From assembly GCA_013398955.1 (NCBI GenBank), contig VWPU01006303.1, positions 1 to 64,000 on the forward strand: a DNA stretch of 64,000 bases, read 5' to 3'. The notes under the pieces were generated by a model. The model made no database searches. It was not told where the DNA came from and saw only the letters and a program-made list of their open reading frames with translations. The position numbers and the translations under genes were made by a program. Source of the DNA: Callaeas wilsoni (lineage: Eukaryota; Chordata; Aves; Passeriformes; Callaeidae). Shown here in pieces: positions 50,401 through 63,717 of this stretch; position 1 is the stretch's first letter; every line of letters begins with the position of its first letter.

Positions 50401-52062
50401 GGAGGAACTTAGGGATTCACAGTTTTTAAGAGGTCCACTGAAAACTACAGATAGCCCATGGCTTTACAGAATGAGACTTGTCAAATTTGACCTGGAATTG
50501 CAGGCTTAGGAGCTTTGCCCTCTGTAACAAGCATGGCCAGTGCAGGTGTGTTTTCAAAGATGCCCTACTGTAACTTCTTATGGTTTTCCATAAAAGTAGC
50601 AATTTCAGAGCCCACTTTATTCCCAAACATGGCCAAGAAGTACAAGTAAACTGCATCATAAAAATGCTGCCTTATCATCCAAGGGGCACCCAGGTAAATT
50701 AAGCTTGGGAGCCCTTTCTCTAAACTAATGCAATGAGTGAACAAGCTACCACAGGAAGGGTTTGCACTGGGGTAGCCCTACCTACCTTTCACAGGAGAAA
50801 AAACCTCAACTCTCGCCACTAACCACAGTTTACAACTCCAAACTGCAGCTGCGAGATTGAAAGGCTCATGGGAGAACTTATGCAGCGAAAGTTCAGGCAC
50901 GAACCTGTCTGGCAAGAACAGCTTCTCCTCCTCCCTTAGCGGGTGCTGCCCCAGCATGCTGCCAGTGCCCCTGCACCTCAGCAGCTGCACTCGGGACCCC
51001 CAGAGCGGATCCCTGCTCTCACCAAGCACATTTACAGGGAACTGGGCTGCTCTCCTCTCGTGCAAATTGTAACTTAGCAGCTTTGAGATGGCACCCAAGC
51101 CAGCTACCAACCTTCTGCATGCGCTGAAGCATTCTCAGCAAGAGCTGGCAGTTGAGACTAAGTGAGGAGCTAAGTCTCATCTCACAGTAGAACAAGGCAT
51201 GAAGCTTTCACAGCAATTAACACTTTATGTAGCAAACAAATGCCTCCAAGGACCAGCCTTACTCCAGTGGTCAAAGCCTTCACCTCAGAGATCAAATATA
51301 TAATTAAGGTGGGCTTTGGTTTAAAATAAAACGTAGGGTGATTTCTAACAGAAATGACAGCTCCTCATGTGCTCAGACTAAAGCAAGATGTGCTACCCCA
51401 GACATTTTAAAAAGGTCTGTAGCTCTTCACCATCTCAATGGCTTTGAAGGCAAACTCTGAGGTGAATTCTCACTAAGCCTATTTGCATAGAATATTTCAC
51501 ACCAGGCTGAGTTAGTGAGTGAAGACTCAGCACTATCCCTTTCTCTAGCCATGAATTTTCCCGGGTTTACTTTGTAACACACTTCAAATTCCACGAACTT
51601 TTATTATTGTTCCTGCAACACACTTAGCTCCAATGTGGCTGGACAGGAACATCTCAGTCAGTGCCGCTGTACAGCTCTGAGTCAGGAAGTGCCACAGACC
51701 CCTCAGTGCAGGTTTTCATATCCATCCAAGGTCACTGTGGGGTCACATGGATCAGAAATACATGACAATGCCTGCAGAAGGACCAATGCCAGCACTAGCC
51801 TGGCCTCATCAGGATCTCGACGTAGAGATCTGCTCAAGTTGTGTGGCTAAACAACCTCGGTGGCTGTTCTCTAGTGCAGGGCAGGAGAGCTCATAGTGCC
51901 ACCAGCTGTCTTCAGCCACCATTCAGACACCTACTGCTGAGGAGGCTTGAAAAGTAAAGAATTTTTTTTTCTATTTAGCAGCCCAAAGCAGAACACGAAG
52001 GAAGTGGTTAGTCAGAAAATTCAAAACCAGTACTGCTCAGCCACCCTCCCTTTATTATTAAA

Positions 52063-52238
52063 ATGAGGGTGGTGAGGCCCTGGCCTAGGTTGTCCAGAGA
52101 AGCTGTGGCTGCCCCATCCCTGGCAGTGTTCAAGGACAGCTTGGACGGGGCTGTGAGCAACCTGACCTGGTCGCAGGCTTGGAACTAGATGAACTTTCAG
52201 GTCCCTTCCAACCAAACCATTCTGTCATTCTCAGCTGC
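52063..52238 (+). mobile_element. CR1 LINE 3' fragment in the POC1 intron
   Basis: Segments in order are GGGTGGTGAGGCCCTGGCC, AGGTTGTCCAGAGAAGCTGT, GGCTGCCCCATCCCTGGCAG, TGTTCAAGGACAGCTTGGAC, GGGGCTGTGAGCAACCTG and TTCAGGTCCCTTCCAACC, ending at ACCATTCTGTCATTCTC. This is a CR1 3' end in forward orientation, antisense to POC1. Compared with the 29.4-kb copy it lacks most of the 'CTAGTGGAAGGTGTCCC' stretch, as some CR1 subfamilies do. Confidence 0.93.
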
Positions 52239-55200
52239 CATCTCTCCTTCCACCTCCCAGTACACCTCACTTTCTGCAGAATTACCTGAATTACAGTTTA
52301 CCAACCCTTTCACTAAATTAGAGGACCAACTTTGCTGTAATGCACCAATCTCCTCCTGTGGTACTCCGCACAGCAACAAGTGATCACTTGCAGTGCTCAC
52401 TGTGCTTTTTACAGTAGGGAAACCACACAAGCACACCCGAAAATTCCAGTACCATTCAGTATTTGTCAGCAAGCAGCATGGTCAGTACCAGTATCACAGT
52501 GACCAAAGGGACCCTGGGGCACAGAAAAGGTTGTCCTTTGTATTAAATCAATCCTAGCTACAAAGATGAGCCACAGGCTGTGCCAGTTTCATCCATACAG
52601 GGTGGAGACACAAGGCACACAAGCCCTTTGCAACTCTTTCCATATACAGCCCTCTGACTAAAAATGTTTCATCACACGTTGCTGTTGCTTTAGTCTTGAC
52701 GGTTGATCAGTCAAAGCTAAATTGATGGCACTTACATCAGATCCTGCACGTTTCTAGAAGGGAATGGCTAGTGACTTCTGTGCAGCTTCCTTGGCACAGA
52801 GCTCCCAGACCTCTGAGGCTGGGCCAGCACAGCAAAAGGAGTCAGGAGACTCCCAGTTTCACCACGGTATAAAACACAGCCAGTCAGGATGAGCTACAGC
52901 AAAATGTCCAAACATGCAGCATGACAGCAACTGCACAACACAGAGGTTAGAACCTCAAATGACCAGAGGTCTTCCCCAACCACAAAGACTTCAAAGCCTT
53001 CCCATATCCGTCCCCTGCCTCTGACAGGATGCAAATCACTCACCTAAATGAACTCAGCTGCTGGTATCCAATAGCTGAATAACAATTTACATTAATCTTC
53101 AAAATCTGCTTGTGAAAACAAATTGTGGGAGGTGTTCAGTATTCCTTCCCATTGAAGGAAAATGGAAGGTGAAGGTCCTGTGAACATCCGTGGAGAGGAT
53201 CAGCTCTTCTGAAGAGCCAGCCTTCAGACACTGTCCTGCTAACACAGCAATATCCCTCAGAGTGCATTAATTTAAGCAATCTTAGAAAGGAGAAAAATGT
53301 ATTTGCATCAAGATTATATAACAATCATATTTTGGAAGTAAATTTCAGGAAAAAAAAGTAGCTCTGCTCAATGACACAGAGGACTGGCAACAACCAGGGT
53401 ACTTAATTTGTTTTGAGTGAGAGATCAAAGCTACTGAATCTCTAAGAGATGGGTCTGACTCATAAGAAATAGCCTCTGTGTCCTTTAAATTCAGAGTTAA
53501 AAACCAAGCTCATCTGACACTTCACAGATTTTTCAGATGAGAACTTTTTATTAGTGTTTCAGATTTCAAACCGTTTCTCTTGGAATAAAAATTACTTGCA
53601 GTTTTTCCCCTGTATATTGGGTCCACCGGTAGTCCGTGGGTGTTCAGGTCTTGAGAGCAACACAGAAACCAAAACATTTGTGCACAGCAAAGCCAGAAGC
53701 ACATGGGACATGATCCCTCCACTGCCAAATATTTCTTCTTGACTCGTAACTACTTGAAATCATAAAAGCATATATTTTACTAAACCAGTTGCTTAATTTA
53801 CATTCAGTGCCTCTCAAAAGAGAGGCTACATTCATCCCTCACCAACACAGCCTTTTGACCGCATCTCAAAAAATCAATAAAAAGTTGTTTTTACTCGCTT
53901 TCATTATTAAACATTGGACACACAAACACTTTCAGCTTTAACTAAAAAGCAACTCACTTGTGTCCAAGTCTTTTTTTATGCTAAAAAAAAAATTTAGAAA
54001 AATTCCTCTCCCTCTCCCTGCAATCTTTTCTGGAGTGAAATAATCCTTTTATCTCACATGAGCTAGACTGTCTTTCAATTCAGGCTTTGGATTATTTTAC
54101 AGATTTATCAAGTCTTCTCCATTTCACTGTGTTGTTTTCTCTCAGCTTCAATGCAAGATTAGTTTGGGGAAGCATATAAAGCCATTTCCTGTGGGTGGAT
54201 TATTGCAGCTATTTATGAATTTTTATGCTAACCTGATTCTGAACTCTTCGTTTGGAGAAGACATCTTCCTTCCCACATAAAACCGGCAGCTTTTCCCTCA
54301 GTGCCTGCTGCCCACAGATGAACAGAGTGAACACAGCAGCTGGAGGTGTTTGGAGTGAGGACAAGAGTACATTAAATTGTTTGAAGATGATCACTGCAAA
54401 TACAAGATTTCCACTGAAGCCAAGACAGTTACTCACAGATGATCTTTTCTGAAGGGCAGTTCAACTGTAAATGCAGAAAATGCACCTGAACCAAGCAAAT
54501 CTTTGATACCTGCTGCATTTTTGTTTCAGCCAAAACACACCTTTCTGTGCCAGGTTACCCAAGAGAGAAAAATCACCTTGTTTTCCCCATAAACTTTAAT
54601 ATTCACTTCGACTCTTCATACAGGCACTGAGATACTGAGATCCAGTCTTCAATAAAAATGAATAAATTGATAAACAGTTTGCATTTTCCTCCTTTTCACA
54701 TCTCTGAAACGCCGGTAGAGGATTTTTAAACACTGAGACACTGACAAGACAATAAGCTGCAGGAAAAGGAGGAGCGAAGCATCAGTATCATACATTGTTA
54801 CTCTCATCTTCTCATTCCTTTGCCAGATGTGAATTGCCTGCTTTCCTACAGAGGGGAACCAGGGTATCTAAGTAATCCAAAACTACTGGGAACAATTGGC
54901 TTACGTCCAGGTCTCAACTTCACTCTTCAAGGCAGAAGAATTGTTAAGCACATGCTACTCTTCTGAAAAAGAGCCATGTAAGGCCCAACACAAACCACTT
55001 TTAGGAAAAAAATATGAAGACCTTGTCAGGTCCCATTAGATCCCTTTCTTAAAAGTAAAACAAAAGATACCCTGACAGAGCTTTGGAGTGGAGGAGGAGA
55101 AAAAGCTTTCATGGAATCAGAGACCAGTTGAAAGAAAGTTGTCAAAATCTTAAAGAATTAAATCATATCAACAATGTAAGAATGAAGGTTAGCAAAGGTT

Positions 55201-58200
55201 CTATTCACTACAGTGGTTACTGCTACTTGTGATATACCACAGCCACTGGATTCTTTTGATGCATCTGTCTCTGATAAGAACTCAAGTGCCCAGCTGAAGG
55301 AGCAAGTCTGCTCCAGTGTATCCTCCTGTCTGGGGCACAACATCTCCACAGCCTCAGGGATTGGTGACTGGTTGGAAGAGACCTCTGAATTGAATAAAAA
55401 CAATCTCACTGAATCCAAGCACATGACACCTCATTTCATCTGGAAATCTACTGCCAGCAGAGAGAAGGTACTAATAACTGGTGATGCAGCTTCAAGTGTG
55501 CAGCTCAGAACAAAGCTGTGTGCTGGCAAGAGATGACAGCCCACAGCTGATGTCTTACTATCACCTCTTTCAGCAGAAATTGGAAGTATTTTCTCTCCTT
55601 CCCACTTCTACATGATACCAGGTTTAAACCTTGAAATGACAGCTACAGAAAAAATATTAGGAAAATAAATTAGGCTTATATCTGCATAATTTCCCACAGT
55701 AGTTTATCACAACTTTAACCCTCCCCCACCGGTACTTTACATGATGGTAACACAGTGTTGCATCTACAACAAGAACAATGAACACAGGAACTCAAGATAC
55801 CACAGCAGAAATAAATCCAAGCTCCCATGGAGCTAACAGATTAAATTCCTGAAAAGCCCATGGATGGCTGTATCAATAGAGGGTTTCTGGAAATGTCACA
55901 TGTTCTTTCCCTAAAACTGGATGGTCCTGCTTATGCCCTTAAAGTTCTCTTTAAACAAGCAATACTCAGCAATTATGATGTTAACAGAGCACTAGGAGCA
56001 TCTTCAGCCCTTCTCCAAGAAGACAAAATAGTGACACCTGTTAAGTGTTATTATGAAAGCTTTCTGTTGTTTTGAAGCAGCAGTGGTGTCCTCCTTTCAC
56101 AAAGAGGAGTCAGCAGGCCCAAAGCTGACACACACACGTTGGTTTGAATCCGCTGCCTGCAGGGAGCAGCACCCATTTGTGCTTTGGCAGAAATGCCTTG
56201 GAAAGACAACCAACCCCAGGCCACCATGCTTCCATTTCACTCGGATCTCTGCACACCACAGCTCCTACCTGAGCACATCCAACTGCATGAAGGAGGGGTA
56301 ACAGTGGCTCTGCTGGAGCTGCATTCCAGAGCTGCATTCCCTTCTCCTACCAGCCAAAGTTGGAAAAGCCAAAGTTCAGACATGCAAGTCGATGCCCTCC
56401 ACATCTGCCCTGCTACCTGCCCACATCCCTCCTCTTTGAGGTGCCTTCTCCCTTAGTTCAGGAATGAGGATTTCTTCCAGGCTCATTTGCTAAAGTTTAT
56501 TTGGTGTCGTTTGTGTCACTGCTAAATATCAAAACCTTGGCATGAAAACACCATGTCAGGGACATCTACCTGTACAAATGCATCAAAATGGTGTTAATAT
56601 CACATACACAGAGTAGAACCAATGGGAAATTAAGCACTTCGAAGATGGTAAAAATGCTACAAAAAAGGTAAAAGGTTGAAGAACACAGTTACTCAAGGCA
56701 GCTTTTTGGTTTTTTACTATTTCAGGGCTATTTCCAAATTTATCCTATAACTTACTAATTTATTCCTCCCCCACTGATCTCAATTTCTCTTTCTGCTAGG
56801 TTTAAAACAACATTTAGAATTTTCTACGGTTACACAATATCTTCGACAGAGATATTTGCATTGCTTATATTTAGGTTAAATCCCACATGTACTGTTTACT
56901 GCAATATTTGCCTCCTCTAAACACCTATGAAGTTGAAAAGGAGCCATCACATATCCATCATCAGAAATGTGGATGTGATTTATGTAATGTAAGATAACAA
57001 TCACATTCCAACCTTACTAGAGAGACATAAAAACAGTATTAAAATATTTTGTGTATACACTAGGTTGCTTTTTACTCACAAGTATGAGGGCCCAGTGTCA
57101 CACAAGATTTCCCTCCCCTCCTCCAGTGTTCAGTGTTTTAAAGATCACAGCAAAAGTGCTTTTTTGCACTTCTGCCAAGTGAACTTAAATACCTTTTGGG
57201 TTTCATCCTACACTATTTTAGACTGCCTGTAGTTGTGGCATGTTTTTTAATCCCTAAATCAGTCTTCACTCTCCTGATGGGCCCTCCAATCCATCATCTT
57301 ACACTCTTTGACAAGTACTTTGACAAGTTAACTCTCTCAAGAGCAGAGAGCTGACTCAGACTACTAATCAGTATGTTCAACATCAAGTGTTTAAGATCTA
57401 CTTGTTCTTCCTCAGAAACAATATTTAAACTCACAGAAAAGCCCTCCCAACAGATTTTTTCATCCTACCACCATGGTCTCAGCTACAGGAGACCTCCAAT
57501 GTTTACCTTCCCTTGCTTCCTCCCTGCTTCTCACATACCTCAAAAAACCACAATGAAATTCACGTCCAGACAACCAGAAACAGTATTTCTCCACAATGAG
57601 CAAGGAGCAGTTATTTAGTTAATCAAAAAACACTTCTATCCCCAAATTCCTGTAAGTAAACGCATTCTGTGATGATCACCATTCATGGCTGGCTCTGCTC
57701 AGGCATTGCTTAGTGACTCCAAGAAAGAACTGTTTGTTAATGTTTTAGCAAGGGATTAGTTGTTTGTAGCTGTGGGTGAAAAGCATGTTCCAGCAATGAG
57801 GCACAGAAGGGCCCAGACTTGTTGATGGGAGGAGGATTCTGCAGAAATTGGACTGTGTAGGTGAATGCCGGGTGGGGGAAAGGAGCAGGATCTGAACAGA
57901 GTTTACCTATAGGCTGTGGTATAACGGGGGAGGGAAGAGAGACAGAGATTATTCACCGAAACAGAGTTGTTCTGCCAACCACTCCTTTAGGCATCACCTT
58001 AGATAAACCCTGGCTAACAGCACAGTCTATCAGAGCTGGCTCCAGCAGCATCTACAACGCTGCAGCACGAAGAAAGTGGGGAAGAGCAGGGCCTAAGCTG
58101 GAAGTCAGTATGGGAGAACTGAAAGAGATAAGCTGAGAAGCAGATGATGAAAGACTTATCAAAATACTACTAAAAAGCAGAAGTTTTGAACTAGCCATAT

Positions 58201-58288
58201 TATTACTCTATGAAACTACTGCAAAACATTCCCAATTCTTCCAGTCACAGGCACCTTTGTCAATAACAAATTAAAAAGCAAACCATAC

Positions 58289-58429
58289 CTGAGTCAGAAC
58301 ATCCAGCTGTCCCATAATACGCTCCAGGGTACTTGCAAGACTGGTCTCCTCCTCTTGCTGCTCATGGGTCCTACCAGAATCCTGAGTTTTTGTTTTCTTA
58401 TGATGAATGTCACAATCCATTTCTGACTG
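58289..58429 (-). CDS. POC1A: POC1 centriolar protein, penultimate coding exon (partial gene)
   Basis: This 141-base exon encodes 47 residues in phase 0. A polar, charged linker (HHKKTKTQDSGR, then THEQQEEE) leads into LASTLERIMGQLDVLTQ, the start of the POC1 C-terminal coiled coil, which continues in the exon at 46252-46350. GQLDVLTQ matches POC1A as I recall it; POC1B has EQLNVLTQ. Splice sites are good: acceptor TATTTTTCTAG|CAG and donor CAG|GTATGG. The acceptor is a NAGNAG tandem (TAGCAG), so CAG may be included or skipped, changing one glutamine. The seven-bladed WD40 region that should precede it is not in the window, so the gene must continue past 64000. The linker is less conserved and does not settle the paralogue alone. 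Confidence 0.9.
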
Positions 58430-60538
58430 CTAGAAAAATAAACAGACATAATCTGCTATTGCGATACAAACAACTGCACAGGGATTTCTGTTCCATGGAG
58501 GGTAAACAGTAAAGGACAGTTTATGCTGGGACAGTCTATGCTATTAAAAACAGGCAAAGGAGAAAAGGAATTGTTCTTGCCACAGCTGGAAAAGGAAAAG
58601 CTTCTGCTGACTTGTCTGCCTGCTCCAGGTGGAGGGTGGTTTTGTTGTTTTCTGTGGGGGTTTTTGTGTGTGCTTTTGTTTGTTTTTAAACCATCACCAG
58701 GAAAGGCAAACCTTAGATAAAATACTGAAGCAATCCTGCTAGGTTCAAGTTTTCTATGTGCAAAGAACTTTGGTGTGCTCTTGTGGCACACAGGCACAGA
58801 CTACACGTAAATAAAGATTTACTGGAACTGTTCAGGGAAGCACTACATCCCAGCGACAGGAATTAAGTAAGCTACCCTAGAGGAGTCTGATTATTTCACT
58901 CCAACAGTAAAGTTAAAGCCTCTCTCCATGTTTGGTAGTTGAAAGAAGGCAAAGACATTGTACCAGAGTTAAGTTCAGCAGAAGCAAGATGTCCCAATAT
59001 GTATTGAACTGTGTTGATTTAGTAATTTTAATTTTGTTTATATCTTGAACTGGTTTTCCTCCTCAACGAGATTAAGAACAAGTTTACTTTGAAGTTTCAA
59101 CTGTTTTAGTTATGCAAGCTTGAATACTTCATTCAGAATAAATTAAGTTTGGAAAACACAAATAGATCTCTACTAAAGAACTTATTCTTCTTTCCTTTTC
59201 TTTCAAAATGGTATCTTTCTTGTAGAACAAACAGAAGATGCATTATTTATCTGCATTATTGCCAGTAGAAGCAGTTCAGAGAAGTTTAACTAGAGGAGGT
59301 AGCCAATTGGTTAAGCAACTGCAGACTTCAGTTTCTCAATTTACACTAATGGACAAGATTTGAATCAAAAGCCAAGATCACAGCTCTCAAAATGTACTTC
59401 TCCATGGCCCAATGCCTGGTGCAGCTCCATCCCATGCACTTATTACTCACACAAAGTTTACAAATCAACAAAGCAGCAAGGAATTCTGACAGATTGAAAA
59501 ACAGTCTCCAAAAGTTCTTCCATATGTACTTTTTCTAAGTAGAAATGAAGATTTGCCTCTGTCTCTTCTCTCCTATGCAACAGCAGAAATGCATTTCTCA
59601 CCAGCACAGTATTGATTTACCTTCTCCTCTCTGTACTTGATGCCAGATGTGTGCAGATGTGCAGCTGAACTGCAACAAGACCAGCTCACTTTAACCACCA
59701 AACTGTTCAGTACATCATGAAGATACATACGTGCATCCAAAAAATTATATGTATTTTTAAAATACACATAAAAACCCTTTTTCTGCTGAGAGCCACTGAT
59801 TGAGGCCACAGAAAGGCTCCCAAGGCTGAGATCCAGCTCAAGACACGGGCAAAATACACAGGAAGTAGTGCAAGGAGCAGAAATGTGAGTACCTAGGGAA
59901 GGTGGAGACTGGAAGGGCTGAGCAAGAGAAAAAGAAATAAGAGGCTGCAGCAGCAGAAGCTTTGACAGGAGAATGCCTCGCTGCTGGCCACTATCCGCTA
60001 GTAGGAGCTGACCATTCTTCCAGACCCTGCCAACCAAACGATCCCCTACAGCCAAGCCTCACATGGCCAGTTTTGCATAAGGAGGAGGAAAGAAGGGGAA
60101 GGTTTAAATGACACACAGAGCAGCTGCTCCACAGGGGTCACTGGGCTCCACCACAGGCCCAGCTGGGTATCAGGTGGTACCAGCCACACCGGCCTCCGCT
60201 AATTTCCTTCCTCCCACCTGCTTGAATAATTTGGATTATCTACAGGCCCTCGGCCAACACAGCCCACACTCCAGGTCACACAGAACTGCCTCGGCATGGG
60301 AGCCACACTCCAACTACTCCTGTGCTGCAGGGAGCCCAAGAGCCACACGTTGCTCACCCATGCATTGATTTAATCAACTAAAATATGTTCTTGCAGAGAT
60401 GAGATCAATCCAGTCTTAAAAACCTGCTATTTGCTGTTTAAATTTAAAAGTGAATACAAACAAAAACCACAAACTACTGCTTTTCAATGGGTAACTAGCA
60501 TCAAAAAACATTTTCTTTCTATTTTAAGGCTGACTAGC
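58430..60538. other. Probable POC1 intron sequence, nothing else identified
   Basis: A 160-codon minus frame at 59573-60055 starts with ATG but has no recognisable domain or supportive splice context. I treat it as chance. No WD40 exon of POC1 was found here. Confidence 0.45.
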
Positions 60539-60858
60539 TTATGTTGATGATGTAACTTCAGGCCAGTCAATCATGGCACAGCAGAAATTTGAGTGAGCTA
60601 ACACTGCATACAACCTGCACTTAAAAACCCCAAATGATGATGAGCTATCCTCTTCAAAACCCATTAGAACAAGCTGACTCACAGAGCAGAAAAATGACTG
60701 TACCAACAGATTTTCTCCATCTATCTTTATAGCATATGTCAGACAGCTTTTCATAAAAAGCTCAGGGTTGAATTCAGAGTCTGTATTCTCTTTGCTACAG
60801 TTCACAAAGTTGAAGAGTCTGGCAAGGGCAATACTGCAGAGATCTTCCCACACTGATG
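60539..60858 (-). CDS. Candidate terminal exon, OB-fold-like, unidentified gene
   Basis: A minus-strand frame ends in TAA at 60539-60541 and is open for over 110 codons. Readable stretches are SVWEDLCSIALARLFNFV, FNPELFMKSC, ENLLVQSFFCSVSQLVLMGF and a tail ending EVTSST. The alternation of hydrophobic helix and strands resembles the end of the RPA70-C or SHLD2 C-terminal OB fold (helix, then a helix and a 'VQSFF'-like strand). Two possible acceptors, AAAG at 60859 or CATCAG at 60853, both give phase 1, matching the donor of the exon at 63718-63812. The polypyrimidine tract is weak and no canonical poly(A) signal was found nearby. The length alone could arise by chance. The OB-fold reading is inference and the gene is not identified. 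Confidence 0.28.
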
Positions 60859-63717
60859 CTTTAGGGGTCAGGTGGTCCCTCGTCATGTCAAGTCGAGGGC
60901 AGAGCCGTCAGATGCCACATTCTGCTGCTCACCTCACAGGCTCCGCACCACCCCCATGCAAACCCACCCAAGCCACCTCCAGCAAGGCCACGGGGGCTCC
61001 TGAAGGCAACAGGCCCAAGAACAGAAGTGTATCTACATTTAAAAACAGAAACATGACAACATGGCATACTGTCCCGTTTCAAACACCACAGCTGCCTGAA
61101 AGGCTCCTTACAGCCCACCATCAAGAGGACCCACAGCTACAGCCTTCAGCAGTGAGGTTCTGAGTTAGTGCCTCTGTCTAAACCAGGGACACAGCCAGCC
61201 AGCAAATAAACACTGTGACAGGGGGTCACAGCAGTGACTTCCAAAAAGGAGACTTCCAACTGACCAAGGTCTTTGACTTTTTGGTTCTAGGAAGGGCACA
61301 CCCAGCTGAGGAAGGACCAAATTGTTTCCAGACTGAAACATTTTCAGATTTTGTAAAAGCAGACTAAATCAGCATTCTCCAAGAATGAACAAGAAAACCC
61401 TTAGAAACCTACAGCCTTACAGAGACTCCAGGCACCCTTCTCCTAATGACAATCTACATCATCTGGTGAGCCAGCCACCAGGAATTTAAATTCTAACAGA
61501 TTTAGAAAAACATTGCAAAAATAAGTAATTGTGCCAGTCTCAGCACCAATGACCATCACAATTACAGGCAGAGACACCTGTGCTCTCATCTGACTCACCT
61601 GTGGGGAAAGTGCCAGCTGAATCCTGGGGACAGGCAGCAGAAACAATGGCACTGCTGCAGAGGTTTAATTCATTTCAGTCAGAGTTCAAGTGTGCAATTT
61701 ATTCGGCACAACCAAACAAATGTCTTTGCCATTAAATATCTTATTACAACATCTGCGTATTAAGCACTGGGAGTAGAGCAAGGAGCAGCTGAACATTAAA
61801 GGAAGAAGAGATGAGCAGTTTCAGAATACAATACAGCTCTCAGTGACAAAGGGAAAACAGAAGTGATTTATTTATAGCAACCACTTAAAGACAGCACAAG
61901 GCAACTACTTGGAGGAAGGGGAAAATTAGCCAGACTTCATTCCAGAGGTCTCTTACTGAGCCTCTTATGAAAATTGTTCTGGCTGAACAGCATCCTGGCC
62001 AACAATTACAGTGCTGATCAGGGGGTGGGGGGCACGTATGAACTACACAACACATATGTATCCATAGCAAACTGCAAGGGACAACTACAAAATGCCATTT
62101 TGCTTCTTAAATGGAGATCCTTAGAAGACATATTGATACAACAACCACCTACCTCAGTTTTATACCTACTCATAAAATGTAGGATTCTTATCATTCAGTC
62201 CAGAAGAAATATTTCTTTTCCCTTCTCCACACCTCTCTCCACTGGATGGGAAGAACTGAGTGGTGTGAAGGAGGTAGGTTCAGCTCTAGCTTTAAGCTCT
62301 TTCAATTGACTAACACAGTGTATTTATTCTTTCAAGGGTTTTGTGTTTTGGTGGGGTTTTTTTAAGACAGTATGATGTTGCCAAGAATTAATTTTCAAGT
62401 ATCTAGAAAGACAGCGCACCCCTTAAGCAATACATACCTCCAATGTGTTCAATTCAACACAGACCTTCAATGTATTAAAATTCCCTAGTGCAATCAAACT
62501 CATTATCTTAGCTGAAAAAATTCCCCTAAAAACAGAGCAGCAGAAAACCCCCAAAGGTGGTGTATGCAGTTCATCTGGACCCCAATTCTACGAATCCGAA
62601 GAAGAGAGAAATACCTTTAAAAGTCTATTTTGAGGAGTCATTTTCACTACAGGTAAAAGCCTTTAAATGTGTTCCTGAAGAGCAACAGTGACATCCAGTG
62701 GAAGCACGTCAGCTTCAAGGTAAGCTCCACAGGAAGGTCAGATGGAGCACACCATGCTGGATGGGAGGCTCATGAAAAGCTGAGAAGCAGCCTCAGTTCT
62801 CCCTGCTGCACACAAAATATCATTGACGGAGCACGAGCACATTTCTCTGGCCTGGAAAAGCATCCTCTCTTCAAAGCAGCACTGAAATTTCTGGAGCAAT
62901 CGCATTCTTCAAGATTTGCATTACTCCACATCTACTGTCCAGACCAGCATAGGGTAACAACTTGATTTAGGATACAAGTTAAATTAGCTTTGTGAAACAA
63001 TTTATATGACCATTCACCCATGCTCAACTCTTATGTCAGAATTCAAGCTGCAATAATGCAGGGCATTTGGGGGAAGGAAAGAGAGAAAAGAGAAGGGAGG
63101 TGAAAAGAAGATTACTCGCCTTTTATTTTTGTTTCAGACAAAAAGTATGTTGGGTTTGATGCAATTATTTACACAGAACCCTCCTCCCTATTGGTGTTAC
63201 TGAAAAAAAAAACACCAAAATTTGGCACCTCTACTGTAACAGCCATGTTTCACCACAGGCCAATAAATATTAAGCTTCTGATAAACTCAGGAAGAAATAA
63301 GAGTTAACAGGGACATCTCAAACCCATTCAAATCCCAAGGCACTCTCGTGCCAAAGCCTAAGTGAAGCACTGGCAGAAGGAGGCAGATGAAGCAGGCTTG
63401 TGTATTTTAAATGAAACAGCATCAGAGCATCCAGCTCTGCTGACCAAAATGCCCGGAAGGACAGAAACAGGGCAGGAGCTAGTGGCCAACGAAGGTACCC
63501 AAAAATGTACAAAACAGCCTGTCCATACAGAGAAGGCTGCACTTGGACTGAAAGTTGGACTTGCTTGCAGGAATACCAGCATCCTATCTCTGCAAGTGAC
63601 CCTGTCTGGCAATCTCCAGCCAAGAGCAGGTCCTCACCAGAAGGGAAAAGCTGTTCCTCTCCCGCATTTCAGTGACCTTGCTCTGTGGTTCACTGTCTAT
63701 TAGTCCAGTTTACTTAC
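60859..63717. other. Intronic or intergenic interval between two candidate exons
   Basis: Nothing certain is seen. On the minus strand, 61599-61623 is flanked by a strong acceptor (CTGCTGCCTGTCCCCAG) and a consensus donor (CAG|GTGAGT), which would make a 25-base microexon. This is discussed as a finding. Other frames, including the minus frame at 63318-63623, look like chance. Confidence 0.4.

Larger units (their letters stand above)
46351..58288 (-). other. POC1A: Last POC1 intron (about 11.9 kb)
   Basis: The intron is bounded by CAG|GTATGG at 58289 and TTTTGCAG|ACAG at 46350, phase 0 on both sides. Contents seen are a MIR-like relic (47310-47450), a CR1 copy (52063-52238) and AT-rich stretches. 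One plus-strand open frame at 55214-55467 has splice-like flanks and is discussed as a finding. No other exon was recognised. Confidence 0.75.

Noticed and set aside
58289..58429. Idea that the 63.7-kb exon-like segment splices into this POC1 exon
   Set aside because: The segment ends in phase 1 while this exon starts in phase 0, so the frame would break.
59280..59345. Fourth MIR-like relic (CTTCAGTTTCTCAATTTACA)
   Set aside because: The match is confined to one short segment with no supporting flank.
59573..60055. 160-residue minus-strand frame near the POC1 exons
   Set aside because: It has an ATG and reasonable length but no recognisable motif, and no good splice or poly(A) context.
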